The notes under the pieces are model-generated. The model searched no databases and was not told where the DNA came from. It saw only the letters and a program-made list of their open reading frames with translations. This document shows positions 51,283 to 60,019 of a DNA stretch of 64,000 nt, one piece after another. A program made the position numbers and the translations under genes. Source of the stretch: BACL27 sp964203235. GTDB lineage: Bacteria; Actinomycetota; Acidimicrobiia; Acidimicrobiales; Ilumatobacteraceae. Each line of letters starts with the position of its first letter. Position 1 is the first letter of the stretch. The DNA lies in assembly GCA_964203235.1 (NCBI GenBank), contig CAXNLE010000001.1:434001-498000 (forward strand), written 5' to 3'.

Positions 51283-53283
51283 TCATGATGAGAGTTGTTG
51301 AATCGCTAACTTGATTTCTGGTGCGAGTTGCAGTGATCCAGATTTTGAAAGGTGTCCTGCATCTCTAAACCATCCGCGCTGCTCTTTTGTTTCTGGTCTG
51401 CAGGAAATATTTTTACAGATTGTGCCACTTGGGAAAATAATTCTTAAGTATTTCGAATTAGATGATATTGTTTTCATTCGGCTTTCAAAAATTTCTTGTT
51501 CAACCATTGTTAATCGATGGCTTTGTTCAGATGAAACTCCAGTTAGTTTGTCTAGTAACGAGAGTCCATGCGAGTCGTATCCTAAATACGGTGTCTGCAT
51601 GATAAAGATTGTTTTTTGTTCAATACCCTCTAAGTAATTTTGCAGTGATATAAATGCTTTAAACCAATCATCAATTCGATCTGTTCGATTATTTGCGCAT
51701 TCAAGATTTTCTCGCAATGGGCAGTTGTCGTATTCAAGATAGGGAACAAGCGCATTGGACACGACAAGATAATTCGGTCGACTTTTATTGATAAATTCCT
51801 TAGTTTTTCTATTGCTAGGACATGCGACATCTCGAAACCTATTTTTGAGGTCCATCACTGGACACGAAGCGAATGTAAATAGCGTTGCGTTTAGTTGTAG
51901 TTGTCGAGATGCTTCTGCAACCCCATCGCTAAATGACTCAGCTTGCGAATCTCCAATTAGTAGAACTGATCCTTTTGATTGAGGCGCCAAAATAGTACAC
52001 CGATCAATCAGCCGCGCAGTCAACCAAATATCTGCGCAACGAAGTTTTTGCGAAGCCAACTCTTTTCGGTTATTGGTGTAGTTGTAAGTGTCATAAATTG
52101 ATTTTTGGTACGGAATCGAAGCTTGTTGCATCGCTGACACAGTAAGCGGTAAGAGTATTGCAAGTGCTAATACTGATCGTGTGCTTTTCGCAATTGATGA
52201 AGTTCCTAGGCGAAATGGAGTTTCAATATATCGAAATGACCAGAACGCGAATAATACTGACAAGGTACATGCCGCACCGAAAGCAATTAACCCTGCATCT
52301 GGAAACAGTATGACTAAGAAAACAAACAATGGCCAGTGCCAAAGATAAAGGCTGTAAGAAATTTCACCGAGCCATCTGATTGGCGCTAATGTCAGAAATT
52401 TTGTAGCCAAACCGCTGCCACCAATAATAATTGATGTGGCACCGATGCACGGAATTAAATTGTTGAAGCTGTAGTAGGAGTCATTGTCTGTAAAGAATAC
52501 GGAGGATAAAAAAATTATGGCAAGACCAAATATTCCCAGAAATTTGGAATACTTATTTTTTAGTCTTGGTACACAAAACTTTTCTGCAACAAAATAGGCC
52601 GCAACTACGCCTAAAAGGAACTGCCAAATTCGATGGGTTGGTAAATAAAACTCAAACTCCCATATCGGTAGATTTCGTCGAAATGGACGCGAAAGCAATG
52701 TTTCCTGGCGTGCCCTCTTGAAATATCTGACCGAAATTGCGGTCAATACGATTAATCCCCAAGTGATAGTCAAAAAATATTTGTTGCGGTTTTTGGACAG
52801 TTTATTAATTAGTAACAAAAAAAATGGGAAGATCAAATAAAATTGTTCTTCAATACTCAAAGACCACATTTGGCGAAATGGATTTGTAGTCAATTCTGTA
52901 TATGTGTCAAGCAAAAGAAAGTGAAAATTTGCAAAAAACAGAGTTGTTGCTCTTGCAGCACTAATCGCTTTTTGCTGTTCGCTAAATGGTGAAAGGATGA
53001 TTAGAGAGAGAAACAGGGTGAAGCAAGTAACAACGCAAAGGGCTGGAAGGATCCGTTTAATTCTTCGGCTAAAGAACGCTTTTAGATTGATTTTGTTGCT
53101 GCTTTCGAGTTCGCGTAGAAGCATTTGCGTAATCACGAAGCCAGAAATTACAAAAAAGATATCAACACCGAGATAACCGCCGGGTAAGGCCAATTTCGTG
53201 TGGTAGATCACTACTAGGAGGACTGCGACTCCTCGTAGGCCTTGAATATCTGGGCGAAAATGTGTGTCTGTTGTTGAGCCCAT
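51283..53283 (-). CDS. OafA-type O-acyltransferase with C-terminal SGNH domain
   Basis: A 666-residue membrane acyltransferase. After MGSTTDTH the acyltransferase-3 domain starts (FRPDIQGLRGVAVLLVVIYH, GGYLGVDIFFVISGFVIT, RRIKRILPAL; about 10 membrane segments). The catalytic His is in VVIYH. From about residue 430 a periplasmic SGNH domain follows (VLLIGDSQAESF ... FRDAGHLSKSG, the latter with the Asp/His pair). It O-acetylates an exported polysaccharide or peptidoglycan. Strong ribosome site GGAGGT. Composition is AT-rich. The gene is located between leuS and rbfA; see the finding on insertion. Confidence 0.9.
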   Translation of the reverse strand: MGSTTDTHFRPDIQGLRGVAVLLVVIYHTKLALPGGYLGVDIFFVISGFVITQMLLRELESSNKINLKAFFSRRIKRILPALCVVTCFTLFLSLIILSPFSEQQKAISAARATTLFFANFHFLLLDTYTELTTNPFRQMWSLSIEEQFYLIFPFFLLLINKLSKNRNKYFLTITWGLIVLTAISVRYFKRARQETLLSRPFRRNLPIWEFEFYLPTHRIWQFLLGVVAAYFVAEKFCVPRLKNKYSKFLGIFGLAIIFLSSVFFTDNDSYYSFNNLIPCIGATSIIIGGSGLATKFLTLAPIRWLGEISYSLYLWHWPLFVFLVILFPDAGLIAFGAACTLSVLFAFWSFRYIETPFRLGTSSIAKSTRSVLALAILLPLTVSAMQQASIPYQKSIYDTYNYTNNRKELASQKLRCADIWLTARLIDRCTILAPQSKGSVLLIGDSQAESFSDGVAEASRQLQLNATLFTFASCPVMDLKNRFRDVACPSNRKTKEFINKSRPNYLVVSNALVPYLEYDNCPLRENLECANNRTDRIDDWFKAFISLQNYLEGIEQKTIFIMQTPYLGYDSHGLSLLDKLTGVSSEQSHRLTMVEQEIFESRMKTISSNSKYLRIIFPSGTICKNISCRPETKEQRGWFRDAGHLSKSGSLQLAPEIKLAIQQLSS
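53266..53283. repeat. 18-bp direct repeat, acyltransferase start copy
   Basis: Identical to 51207-51224 at the leuS start. This copy is preceded on the coding strand by GGAGGTC, a strong ribosome-binding site that the leuS copy lacks. Confidence 0.85.
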
Positions 53284-53306
53284 GACCTCCGTATCCTAAA
53301 CGGCGT

Positions 53307-53732
53307 ATGGCTAATCAACGACGTCGCCCAAAACCAACACGAACGGATACGCGCCGGCGCTTTGCTAGAACCGCACGGCTAAGTGAAACTCTTCGCGAAG
53401 TGATTGCAGACGAGCTCAACAAGATAGACGATGATCGTCTTGGTTTTGTAACGATTACATCTGTTGATGTTGACTCTGAAATGAATCGCGGCATCGTCTA
53501 CTACGACTCGATTCAAGGCGTGGATGGCGATGAACAAATTCTCGAGGCTTTGAATGAGTATCGCAAGCGTCTGCAAAGTGTGATCGCCGATCAAGTGCGC
53601 GCGCGACGAACACCGATTTTGCAGTTTCGCCCAGATGATGCGATTCGTGCCGCGCAACGGATTGACGAAGTTTTGCGCCAAGACGAAATTCGACGCAAAG
53701 AACTTTTTGGTGACAAGAAATCCGAGGAATAG
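53307..53732 (+). CDS. rbfA: Ribosome-binding factor A
   Basis: A 141-residue KH-like protein that assists 16S rRNA 5' end maturation in the 30S subunit. Core segments: RTARLSETLREVIADELNKIDDDRLGFVTITSVDVDSEMNRGIVYY and RTPILQFRPDDAIRAAQRIDEVL. The N-terminus has an extra basic extension (MANQRRRPKPTRTDTRRR). It begins the rbfA-truB-ribF operon, a widely conserved order; infB is not within the window. Confidence 0.93.
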   Translation: MANQRRRPKPTRTDTRRRFARTARLSETLREVIADELNKIDDDRLGFVTITSVDVDSEMNRGIVYYDSIQGVDGDEQILEALNEYRKRLQSVIADQVRARRTPILQFRPDDAIRAAQRIDEVLRQDEIRRKELFGDKKSEE

Positions 53733-53737
53733 CGTTC

Positions 53738-54616
53738 GTGGCTCGGCGTAGGCCACCAACTCGACACGGGTTAGTGATAGTTGACAAGCCTTCTGGAATG
53801 ACAAGTCACGATGTGATCAATGTTTTACGAAAGCAACTCGGTGAACGCCGAATTGGTCATGCAGGCACACTCGACCCAGATGCAACTGGAGTGCTTCTAG
53901 TCGGCGTTGGTTACGTCACGCGGTTGCTAATTTTTTTATCTGGACTTGACAAAACATATACGGGCCAAATTGTCTTAGGCACTGCAACTTCGACGCTTGA
54001 TTCATCTGGCACTGTTACTGCCACGCACGAAATGTCTGGTGTCACGATTGACGAAATCAAACATGTAGTCGCAGAAAAATTTGTTGGAGAAATTAAACAA
54101 ACACCACCAATGGTTTCAGCGCTCAAAGTTGATGGCGTTCGTCTGCACGAATTAGCCCGTCAAGGAATCGAAGTTGAGCGCGACGAGCGCAATCTAACGA
54201 TCTATGATTTTAAAGTTCTTGCAATGTCAGAACCTGGTGTCGTTGATGTAGAAATCCGTTGTTCGTCTGGCACTTATATAAGGTCTCTTGCCGACGACAT
54301 TGGTCGCGCACTTGGAGGCTCTGCACATCTACGCAATTTGCGCAGAACGGCAGTTGGTACATTTATGCAAAGCGAGGCTTCGTCATTAGATGCAGTCGTC
54401 GTGCACGAACCGATCACGGCGGTGCGATCGATGAGTCGGGTCGTTGCTACTGACGAGATGAAGGCGATGATCAAAAACGGGCGAGAGTTAGACAAGTTTG
54501 ACTCTCCGGCCCCTTGGGTTTTGGTAGACGAGACGAATGCGGTTTTGGCGATTTACGTGCAAAGCGCAACGGGGCGAGCAAAGCCAAGTGTCGTAATGGC
54601 TACGGCAGTATCGTAA
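53738..54616 (+). CDS. truB: tRNA pseudouridine(55) synthase TruB
   Basis: A 292-residue enzyme from GTG 53738, making pseudouridine 55 in the tRNA T loop. GLVIVDKPSGMTSHDVINVLRK is motif I; the catalytic Asp is in HAGTLDPDATGVLLVGVG; TYTGQIVLGTATSTLDSSG and CSSGTYIRSLADDIGRALGG are further conserved segments. It starts five bases after rbfA. Confidence 0.94.
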   Translation: MARRRPPTRHGLVIVDKPSGMTSHDVINVLRKQLGERRIGHAGTLDPDATGVLLVGVGYVTRLLIFLSGLDKTYTGQIVLGTATSTLDSSGTVTATHEMSGVTIDEIKHVVAEKFVGEIKQTPPMVSALKVDGVRLHELARQGIEVERDERNLTIYDFKVLAMSEPGVVDVEIRCSSGTYIRSLADDIGRALGGSAHLRNLRRTAVGTFMQSEASSLDAVVVHEPITAVRSMSRVVATDEMKAMIKNGRELDKFDSPAPWVLVDETNAVLAIYVQSATGRAKPSVVMATAVS

Positions 54617-54622
54617 ATTTTG

Positions 54623-55576
54623 ATGATCATTGTTAACGACACGAGTTTTGAATTTGATCAAGGCGCAAATTCGTGTCGCAGTGTCGTAACAATCGGCGCC
54701 TATGACGGTGTGCATCGCGGACATCAAGCCGTAATCGAACAAGTTCGTTCGCAAGCGCAAACAATTGATGCACGGAGCATCGTCGTAACTTTTGATCGTC
54801 ATCCTGCCAGTGTTGTGCGACCTGAATCGGCGCCACTTCTGTTGACAGATTTAGATCAAAAACTTGAGCGGCTTGCAGCGACTGGCATTGATGCAACTTG
54901 CATTGTCAAATTTGATGAGACATCAAGTCGTGAAGCGCCAAGCGATTTCGTGAAGCGAGTTTTGGTTGACGGATTATTAGCCAAGCGAATAATCATCGGC
55001 GAAGATTTTCACTTTGGTCATAAGCGGGGTGGCAATGTCGCGATGTTGCGTGAACTCGGACCAAAGTTTGATTTCGATGTCACACCAATTGAGTTGATTA
55101 GCCGTGGCGACGGCGTCGATGAGCCTGTAAGTAGTACGGCAATTCGCCGCGCACTCGCCGGTGGACAAGTTGAACTTGCGACACAGTTATTGGGCCATCA
55201 TTTTGAAGTTCGCGGTGTTGTTGTGCACGGCGACCAACGCGGAAGAACGATTGGTTTTCCGACTGCGAATATTGAAGTTCCCAAAGCAATCTGCATACCG
55301 GCCGATGGGGTTTATGCGGGCGTTTTGACTCGTAACGACGGCACTAAAAACATTTGTGCGATCAATCTCGGCCGTCGACCTACTTTTTTTGAGCACGCCG
55401 ATCACTCGATGCTTGAAGCGCACCTACTTGATTTCTCTGGCGACTTATATGGCGAAAAAGTCAAACTTACGTTCACACATTTTTTGCGTGGTGAGCGAAA
55501 GTTCGAAAATATTGATGCGCTGAAAATGCAACTAAAACTTGATGTCGAACAAACCCGTGCGGTATCAAGCCACTAA
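54623..55576 (+). CDS. ribF: Bifunctional riboflavin kinase/FAD synthetase
   Basis: About 317 residues from ATG 54623 (TTG 54620 is directly upstream in frame). The N-terminal FAD synthetase domain has VTIGAYDGVHRGHQAVIEQV and IGEDFHFGHKRGGN, and VSSTAIRRALAGGQVELATQLLG. The C-terminal riboflavin kinase domain starts about residue 195 with GRTIGFPTANI and has INLGRRPTF..EAHLLDFSGDLYG. It makes FMN and FAD. Completes the rbfA-truB-ribF operon. Confidence 0.94.
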   Translation: MIIVNDTSFEFDQGANSCRSVVTIGAYDGVHRGHQAVIEQVRSQAQTIDARSIVVTFDRHPASVVRPESAPLLLTDLDQKLERLAATGIDATCIVKFDETSSREAPSDFVKRVLVDGLLAKRIIIGEDFHFGHKRGGNVAMLRELGPKFDFDVTPIELISRGDGVDEPVSSTAIRRALAGGQVELATQLLGHHFEVRGVVVHGDQRGRTIGFPTANIEVPKAICIPADGVYAGVLTRNDGTKNICAINLGRRPTFFEHADHSMLEAHLLDFSGDLYGEKVKLTFTHFLRGERKFENIDALKMQLKLDVEQTRAVSSH

Positions 55577-55584
55577 ATAAACAG

Positions 55585-57969
55585 TTAGTGCGAGGCGAAC
55601 TCTGCATTCTGATCGTAAAGAGTTGAGCGTTGGCGCAAAGCGCGACCAAGTGGTTCGACTATTTCTCTGAACGATTGCTCGGTCATCTCTTGGCCGTGGC
55701 TTGCACCAGCGGCACGAGAAATATTTTCGTTCATCAATGTGCCACCCATATCGTTGCACCCTGCCTGTAACAATTGTCTCGCACCAGCGTGACCGATCTT
55801 TGTCCATGACACTTGGATATTGTCGATCAATCCGTGATAAGCGATGCGAGCAATTGCGTGCATCAAGACCGTTTCTCTAAAAGTAGGACCACGTCGAGAC
55901 TTATGTTGTAAATAAATCGGTGAAGCCATATGCACAAATGGCAGACCAACAAATTCGGTAAATCCACCAGTTTCTTTTTGTAAGTCTCGTGTGCGCACGA
56001 TGTGCTTGGCCCAGCTAAGTGGGTGTTCAACCGAGCCGAACATAATTGTGATGTTTGAGCGCAATCCTGCTTTATGTGCGACTCGATGACACTCGAGCCA
56101 CTCTTCGGTGTTGATCTTGTCTGAACAGATGATCGCGCGAATATCATCATCCAATATTTCGGCTGCGGTGCCTGGCAGCGAAGCCAAGCCGGCATCTTTG
56201 AGTCGCAAAATATATTCTCGCAATGGTTCGCCGAGCCGACGTGCGCCCTCGGTGACTTCGAGCGCAGTAAAGCCATGAATATGCATTTGCGGCACAGCAT
56301 CTTTAACTGCCCGCGCGACATCAATGTAATAGTCACCATCAAAATCAGGATGAATGCCACCCTGCAGAGTTACTTCAGTGGCGCCCTTATCCCATGCTTC
56401 GCTCGCTCGCAACGCAATGTCATCAAGCGTCAATAAATATGGCGTGCCACGCAAGTTTAAACTCAGCGGACCTTTTGAGAATCCACAAAATTTGCATTTG
56501 AATGTACAGACATTTGTGTAGTTGATATTTCTGTTGTGCACCCAGGTCACAACATCACCGACAACTTGTTGGCGCAACTGGTCGGCGAGCCTAGCAACGG
56601 CATTTACTTCTAGTCCGCGCGCACTAAACAGAGTAATAATTTCATCTTGATCAACCTGCTGTCCGAGTTCAACACCACGCAACACTTCGGCAATTGGGCC
56701 GGCTTGAATTTTGTTGCCATCGTTAAGCGCACTAATTAAAACTGGCGGGGGATTATTCGCACCCGAATACCACTGCGTTGAGCGGTGGCCAATCAAAATC
56801 ACTTCGGCGCCATCTTGCACTACATCAGCAGCCGTAACTCTTTCTGGCCAGACTTGGCCCGGGTCATCGCGACCCAATCCTTCGGCGTCGCTGCGATCGA
56901 GAACTTTGAAGTACAGCGATTCATCGAGCCACTTCGTCGGTGCAGTTGCAAACTCAGGATAGATAGTTAGTCGCGGCGCAAGAACTTTGTCGCATTTTTC
57001 TGTTGCTTCGCGCAATTTGTCAAGCGCAGGCCAAGGGCGCTCTGGGTTGACATGGTCTGCAGTAACTGGTGAAACACCACCCCAGTCGTCGATACCAGCG
57101 TCGAGCAACACACCGAAGTCGTCGCTCAAATTTGGCGGCGCTTGCAAGTGAATTTCTGGGGGCAAGATGACTCTGGCTGCAGCGATTGTCCATAAGTATT
57201 CATCTTGCGGGCACGGCTTTTCACGCTGCATAATCGTTAATGGCTTCGGCAAAAAGTTTTGCACTATCACTTCTTGAACATGGCCGTATTTTGCATGCGA
57301 TGCAGCAATGGCTTCGAGTGCGATGATTCGGTCATTGCGAGTTTCACCGATGCCGACCAAGATGCCGGTCGTAAACGCAATATTTAGTTCACCGGCGAAA
57401 TTTAATGTGTCGAGACGACGTTGTGGCTCTTTGTCGGGCGCGCCGCGATGGCAGTCGAGATCGTCGCGCAAAGTTTCAATCATCATGCCTTGCGACGGTG
57501 AGACGCGGCGCAACATTTCTAACTCGTCGCGATACAACGCGCCAGCATTTGCATGTGGCAACAATCCAGTCTCTTTAAGTACAAGCGCTGCCATCTCGTG
57601 TAGATAGTGCACGGTGCTGTCGTAGTTATTTTGCTTCAACCAGTCGCGAGCAACTTCGTATCTCAATTCGGGTCGCTCGCCGAGTGTAAATAACGCTTCG
57701 TGGCATCCAGCCTTTGCGCCTTGCTTAGCAATTGCTAGAACCTGTTCGGCCAGAAGATAAGGATTTTCTAATTTCGCTGGTGGCTGAGCGAAAGTGCAGT
57801 ATCCACATTTATCTCGGCACAACATCGTGAGAGGTATAAACACTTTCGGTGAGTAAGTAACTCGACTACCAAAAGTTTTGTCGCGAATCAAACGCGCTTG
57901 ACGCATTAACTCAGATGCTGAAATTTCAGATATTGGTTTATCAAGTACGCGACGGCTCTCTGACAACAT
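55585..57969 (-). CDS. fbiC: FO synthase, CofG-CofH fusion (FbiC-type)
   Basis: A fused radical-SAM enzyme of about 794 residues making the deazaflavin FO, precursor of coenzyme F420. I choose ATG 57969, preceded by GGAGGG; an ATG at 58017 would add 16 residues. The N-terminal CofG half has CRDKCGYCTF near residue 55, the C-terminal CofH half CTFKCKFCGF near residue 488, each a Cx3Cx2C iron-sulfur site. SVEHPLSWAKHIVRTRDLQ and GGTLMNENISRAAGASHG are typical CofH segments. Fusion is an actinobacterial trait. Supports F420 use by the LLM enzymes nearby. Confidence 0.95.
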   Translation of the reverse strand: MLSESRRVLDKPISEISASELMRQARLIRDKTFGSRVTYSPKVFIPLTMLCRDKCGYCTFAQPPAKLENPYLLAEQVLAIAKQGAKAGCHEALFTLGERPELRYEVARDWLKQNNYDSTVHYLHEMAALVLKETGLLPHANAGALYRDELEMLRRVSPSQGMMIETLRDDLDCHRGAPDKEPQRRLDTLNFAGELNIAFTTGILVGIGETRNDRIIALEAIAASHAKYGHVQEVIVQNFLPKPLTIMQREKPCPQDEYLWTIAAARVILPPEIHLQAPPNLSDDFGVLLDAGIDDWGGVSPVTADHVNPERPWPALDKLREATEKCDKVLAPRLTIYPEFATAPTKWLDESLYFKVLDRSDAEGLGRDDPGQVWPERVTAADVVQDGAEVILIGHRSTQWYSGANNPPPVLISALNDGNKIQAGPIAEVLRGVELGQQVDQDEIITLFSARGLEVNAVARLADQLRQQVVGDVVTWVHNRNINYTNVCTFKCKFCGFSKGPLSLNLRGTPYLLTLDDIALRASEAWDKGATEVTLQGGIHPDFDGDYYIDVARAVKDAVPQMHIHGFTALEVTEGARRLGEPLREYILRLKDAGLASLPGTAAEILDDDIRAIICSDKINTEEWLECHRVAHKAGLRSNITIMFGSVEHPLSWAKHIVRTRDLQKETGGFTEFVGLPFVHMASPIYLQHKSRRGPTFRETVLMHAIARIAYHGLIDNIQVSWTKIGHAGARQLLQAGCNDMGGTLMNENISRAAGASHGQEMTEQSFREIVEPLGRALRQRSTLYDQNAEFASH

Positions 57970-58078
57970 GACCCTCCGATGGAGATTGATGAAACTATGT
58001 TGAGAGCGCTCGACCAAGGTTCTTCACCGTGTTAGAGAGGTGACGAATCTTTTAACTGCCGTGCCCTTTAATCGTAGC

Positions 58079-58113
58079 GCCGATCTTCGGCTTGTTACAA
58101 ACGCAATTTGCGT
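58079..58113. terminator. Two tandem hairpins downstream of the chorismate mutase fusion
   Basis: GCCGA-TCT-TCGGC (58079-58091) and ACGCA-ATT-TGCGT (58101-58113) lie between the fusion gene end and the FO synthase start. In the minus direction the second hairpin is followed by TTGTAAC, only weakly U-rich. A terminator role is possible. Confidence 0.35.
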
Positions 58114-58122
58114 CAGTTTTAG

Positions 58123-58893
58123 TTATATGGCGAGGGCGCGAAAAAGGGCGCGAACGTTTTGACCAGAAATTGGCACTCGATGACCTGTGCGCGAGATGAA
58201 ACCTAGTTGCACACCCGTTGATGGGTCGAGCACAGTGAACACTTGCTCGTGGCCGTCGGCATCGACAATCACGTCCGTCAGTAGAGGCACTTTTGCCTCG
58301 GCCAGCGCTTGTTGCACAAAACCCGCATTGAGAACTTCGATCGCAATGTGTTGAACACCCGAACCGTGTGCTGCTAAGTGGGCGTCAACTGCTGGGTCGC
58401 CTGGTCCAACCAAAACCACTGTCACGCCACCCGCATCTGCGGTAACGATCGCCGAATCTTGAGTGCGAGTGATTTTGAAACCCAGTGATGTAAGAAAAAC
58501 CATTGCCGAATCTAAGTTTGCTACCGCAACAACAACATGATCAATGCGACAAGCAACTGTGTCAAGCGCAGATTGCGTGGCTGACCCTGAAGCATCTGCC
58601 GTTTTGCTCGGAGCAATCTCGTTGCGTTCTTCGGCAATTTCAATTCGATGAGTTTCAGAAAGTAGAATCCGAAAAAGTTGCTCTGTGAAATCTGGATCTA
58701 CTTGATTATCAATTGCCCACTGACGACGCACAGTAAGAACTTCTCGCACTCGTTGCGGCTGAATAACTGCCGTGCCTGAACCGGCTTTGACTTCAGCAAC
58801 TTGGCGACAAATATCCATGCGTTCGGCAAGCAACTTGACGACTGCTAAATCTATTTCATCGATTTTCTGACGCAGTTGAGTTAGATCGCTCAT
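58123..58893 (-). CDS. Chorismate mutase (AroQ) fused to a VOC / HPPD-like domain lacking a metal ligand
   Basis: About 256 residues from ATG 58893, overlapping the ribE stop (ATGA). Residues 1-85 form an all-helical AroQ chorismate mutase (LRQKIDEIDLAVVKLLAERM, ICRQVAEVK, QRVREVLTVRR, LFRILLSETHR). After a low-complexity linker (SKTADASGSATQSA), residues about 115-256 form a vicinal-oxygen-chelate domain: CRIDHVVVAVANLDSA, VTVVLVGPGDPAVDAH, AAHGSGVQHIAIEV, STGVQLGFISRTGHRVP. Two metal-ligand His positions are kept (IDH, VQH), but the terminal Glu seen in HPPD (FFEIIQR) or methylmalonyl-CoA epimerase (GVLIEL) is Gly (GVQLGF). A catalytic dioxygenase is therefore unlikely; a sensory or regulatory domain is possible. 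Confidence 0.82.
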   Translation of the reverse strand: MSDLTQLRQKIDEIDLAVVKLLAERMDICRQVAEVKAGSGTAVIQPQRVREVLTVRRQWAIDNQVDPDFTEQLFRILLSETHRIEIAEERNEIAPSKTADASGSATQSALDTVACRIDHVVVAVANLDSAMVFLTSLGFKITRTQDSAIVTADAGGVTVVLVGPGDPAVDAHLAAHGSGVQHIAIEVLNAGFVQQALAEAKVPLLTDVIVDADGHEQVFTVLDPSTGVQLGFISRTGHRVPISGQNVRALFRALAI

Positions 58894-59495
58894 CGTCGCC
58901 ACCATCTTTTTCGAGCCGCACCGTTAGCACTGATTGCAGATGAACTAACTCGTGCAATGTGCTTGGCGACCATATCCATTTCAATATTGACTTTGTCGCC
59001 AACTTTGCGCACACCCAATGTCGTCACCTCTGTCGTGTGGGGTATCACTGCTACTGTAAATGTGTCGACTGTTAAGTCATAGGCAGTGAGGCTGATTCCG
59101 TCAACTGTAACTGAACCCTTTTCTACGATCAGGTGCATCAAGTCGCGCGGTATTCGCACCACCAAGTTCGGTACCTCTGAAACAATTTCACCGACGGCAT
59201 CAACATGGCCCAAAACAAGATGACCGCCGAGTCGATCACCAAGCGCCATCGGTCGCTCAAGGTTGACGACGTCACCGACTTTTAGTGAGCCAAGATTTGT
59301 GCGCGAGAATGTTTCATCGCTGACGTCAGTCATCCATGAATTCTGATCAAGATCAACAACAGTCAGGCAACAGCCGTTAACGGCGATCGACGAGCCAATC
59401 TTTGAGCCATCCAGAACAATTTGGGATGAAAAACGCAGCCGCGAACCGCATCGTTCGCCGACTTTGCCAAGCTCTTCAACGATTCCAGTGAACAC
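58890..59495 (-). CDS. ribE: Riboflavin synthase, alpha subunit
   Basis: A 201-residue protein with two lumazine-binding repeats: MFTGIVEELGKVGE...SIAVNGCCLTVVDLD and then GGHLVLGHVDAVGEIV...VEKGSVTVDGISLTAYDL. MFTGIVEE and GHVD are the family signatures. It dismutates two 6,7-dimethyl-8-ribityllumazine molecules to riboflavin. Translationally coupled to the downstream chorismate mutase fusion. Other rib genes nearby are ribF and a RibD-like protein at 10.6 kb. Confidence 0.94.
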   Translation of the reverse strand: MFTGIVEELGKVGERCGSRLRFSSQIVLDGSKIGSSIAVNGCCLTVVDLDQNSWMTDVSDETFSRTNLGSLKVGDVVNLERPMALGDRLGGHLVLGHVDAVGEIVSEVPNLVVRIPRDLMHLIVEKGSVTVDGISLTAYDLTVDTFTVAVIPHTTEVTTLGVRKVGDKVNIEMDMVAKHIARVSSSAISANGAARKRWWRR

Positions 59496-59600
59496 GCCCT
59501 AAGACACTACTTATATGCGATGGCGCTTGCGAGGTGGTTTCGTTGAGAATGTGCCGTAGATTGAAGGGGTCGATTAGGGCTCAACCTCTGATCTGATGCC

Positions 59601-59627
59601 ACTGACCAAAAGGTCGGGGCGACCAGT
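59601..59627 (+). promoter_or_regulatory. Candidate rpsO (S15) leader with competing hairpins
   Basis: GACC (59604), GGTC (59612) and GACC (59621) allow two mutually exclusive stems, GACC-AAAA-GGTC and GGTC-GGGGC-GACC, enclosed by ACTG/CAGT. It lies in the 5' region of the S15 gene. S15 often represses its own translation through leader structures of varied form; this one is only a candidate. Confidence 0.35.
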
Positions 59628-59679
59628 TATCTCGCTGGCTAGCAAATCTGCTGGTGAGACTTCGAAAGGCAAAATCAAA

Positions 59680-59943
59680 GTGGCGATCACTCCAACTAAG
59701 GATGTCATCAGCAAACATGGACAGCACGCGACAGACTCGGGCTCACCAGAAGTACAAATTGCACTTCTCACTGAACGAATCAACAGTCTCACCGAGCATC
59801 TCAAGAGCCATGTTAAAGACCACCACTCACGTCGTGGATTGTTGATGATGGTTGGTCGTCGTCGAAGAATGCTTGATTACATCCGAGATCGAAACATTGA
59901 GAAGTATCGAAAACTTCTTGAAGATCTTGGCTTGCGTCGTTAA
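59680..59943 (+). CDS. rpsO: 30S ribosomal protein S15
   Basis: From GTG 59680 the protein has 87 residues (VAITPTKDVISKHGQHATDSG), matching the usual 88-89 residue S15; an in-frame ATG at 59596 would add 28 residues not found in the family. Core segments are GSPEVQIALLTERINSLTEHLK, HSRRGLLMMVGRRRRMLDYIR and YRKLLEDLGLRR. S15 binds the 16S central domain early in 30S assembly. The rpsO-pnp order is widely conserved. Confidence 0.94.
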   Translation: MAITPTKDVISKHGQHATDSGSPEVQIALLTERINSLTEHLKSHVKDHHSRRGLLMMVGRRRRMLDYIRDRNIEKYRKLLEDLGLRR

Positions 59944-60019
59944 ACGTTCGTCAACGATAAAAATATCGACAACAATTAATAGGTAGAAACAACATAAACC
60001 AAACGAGCAATCTGTAGTT

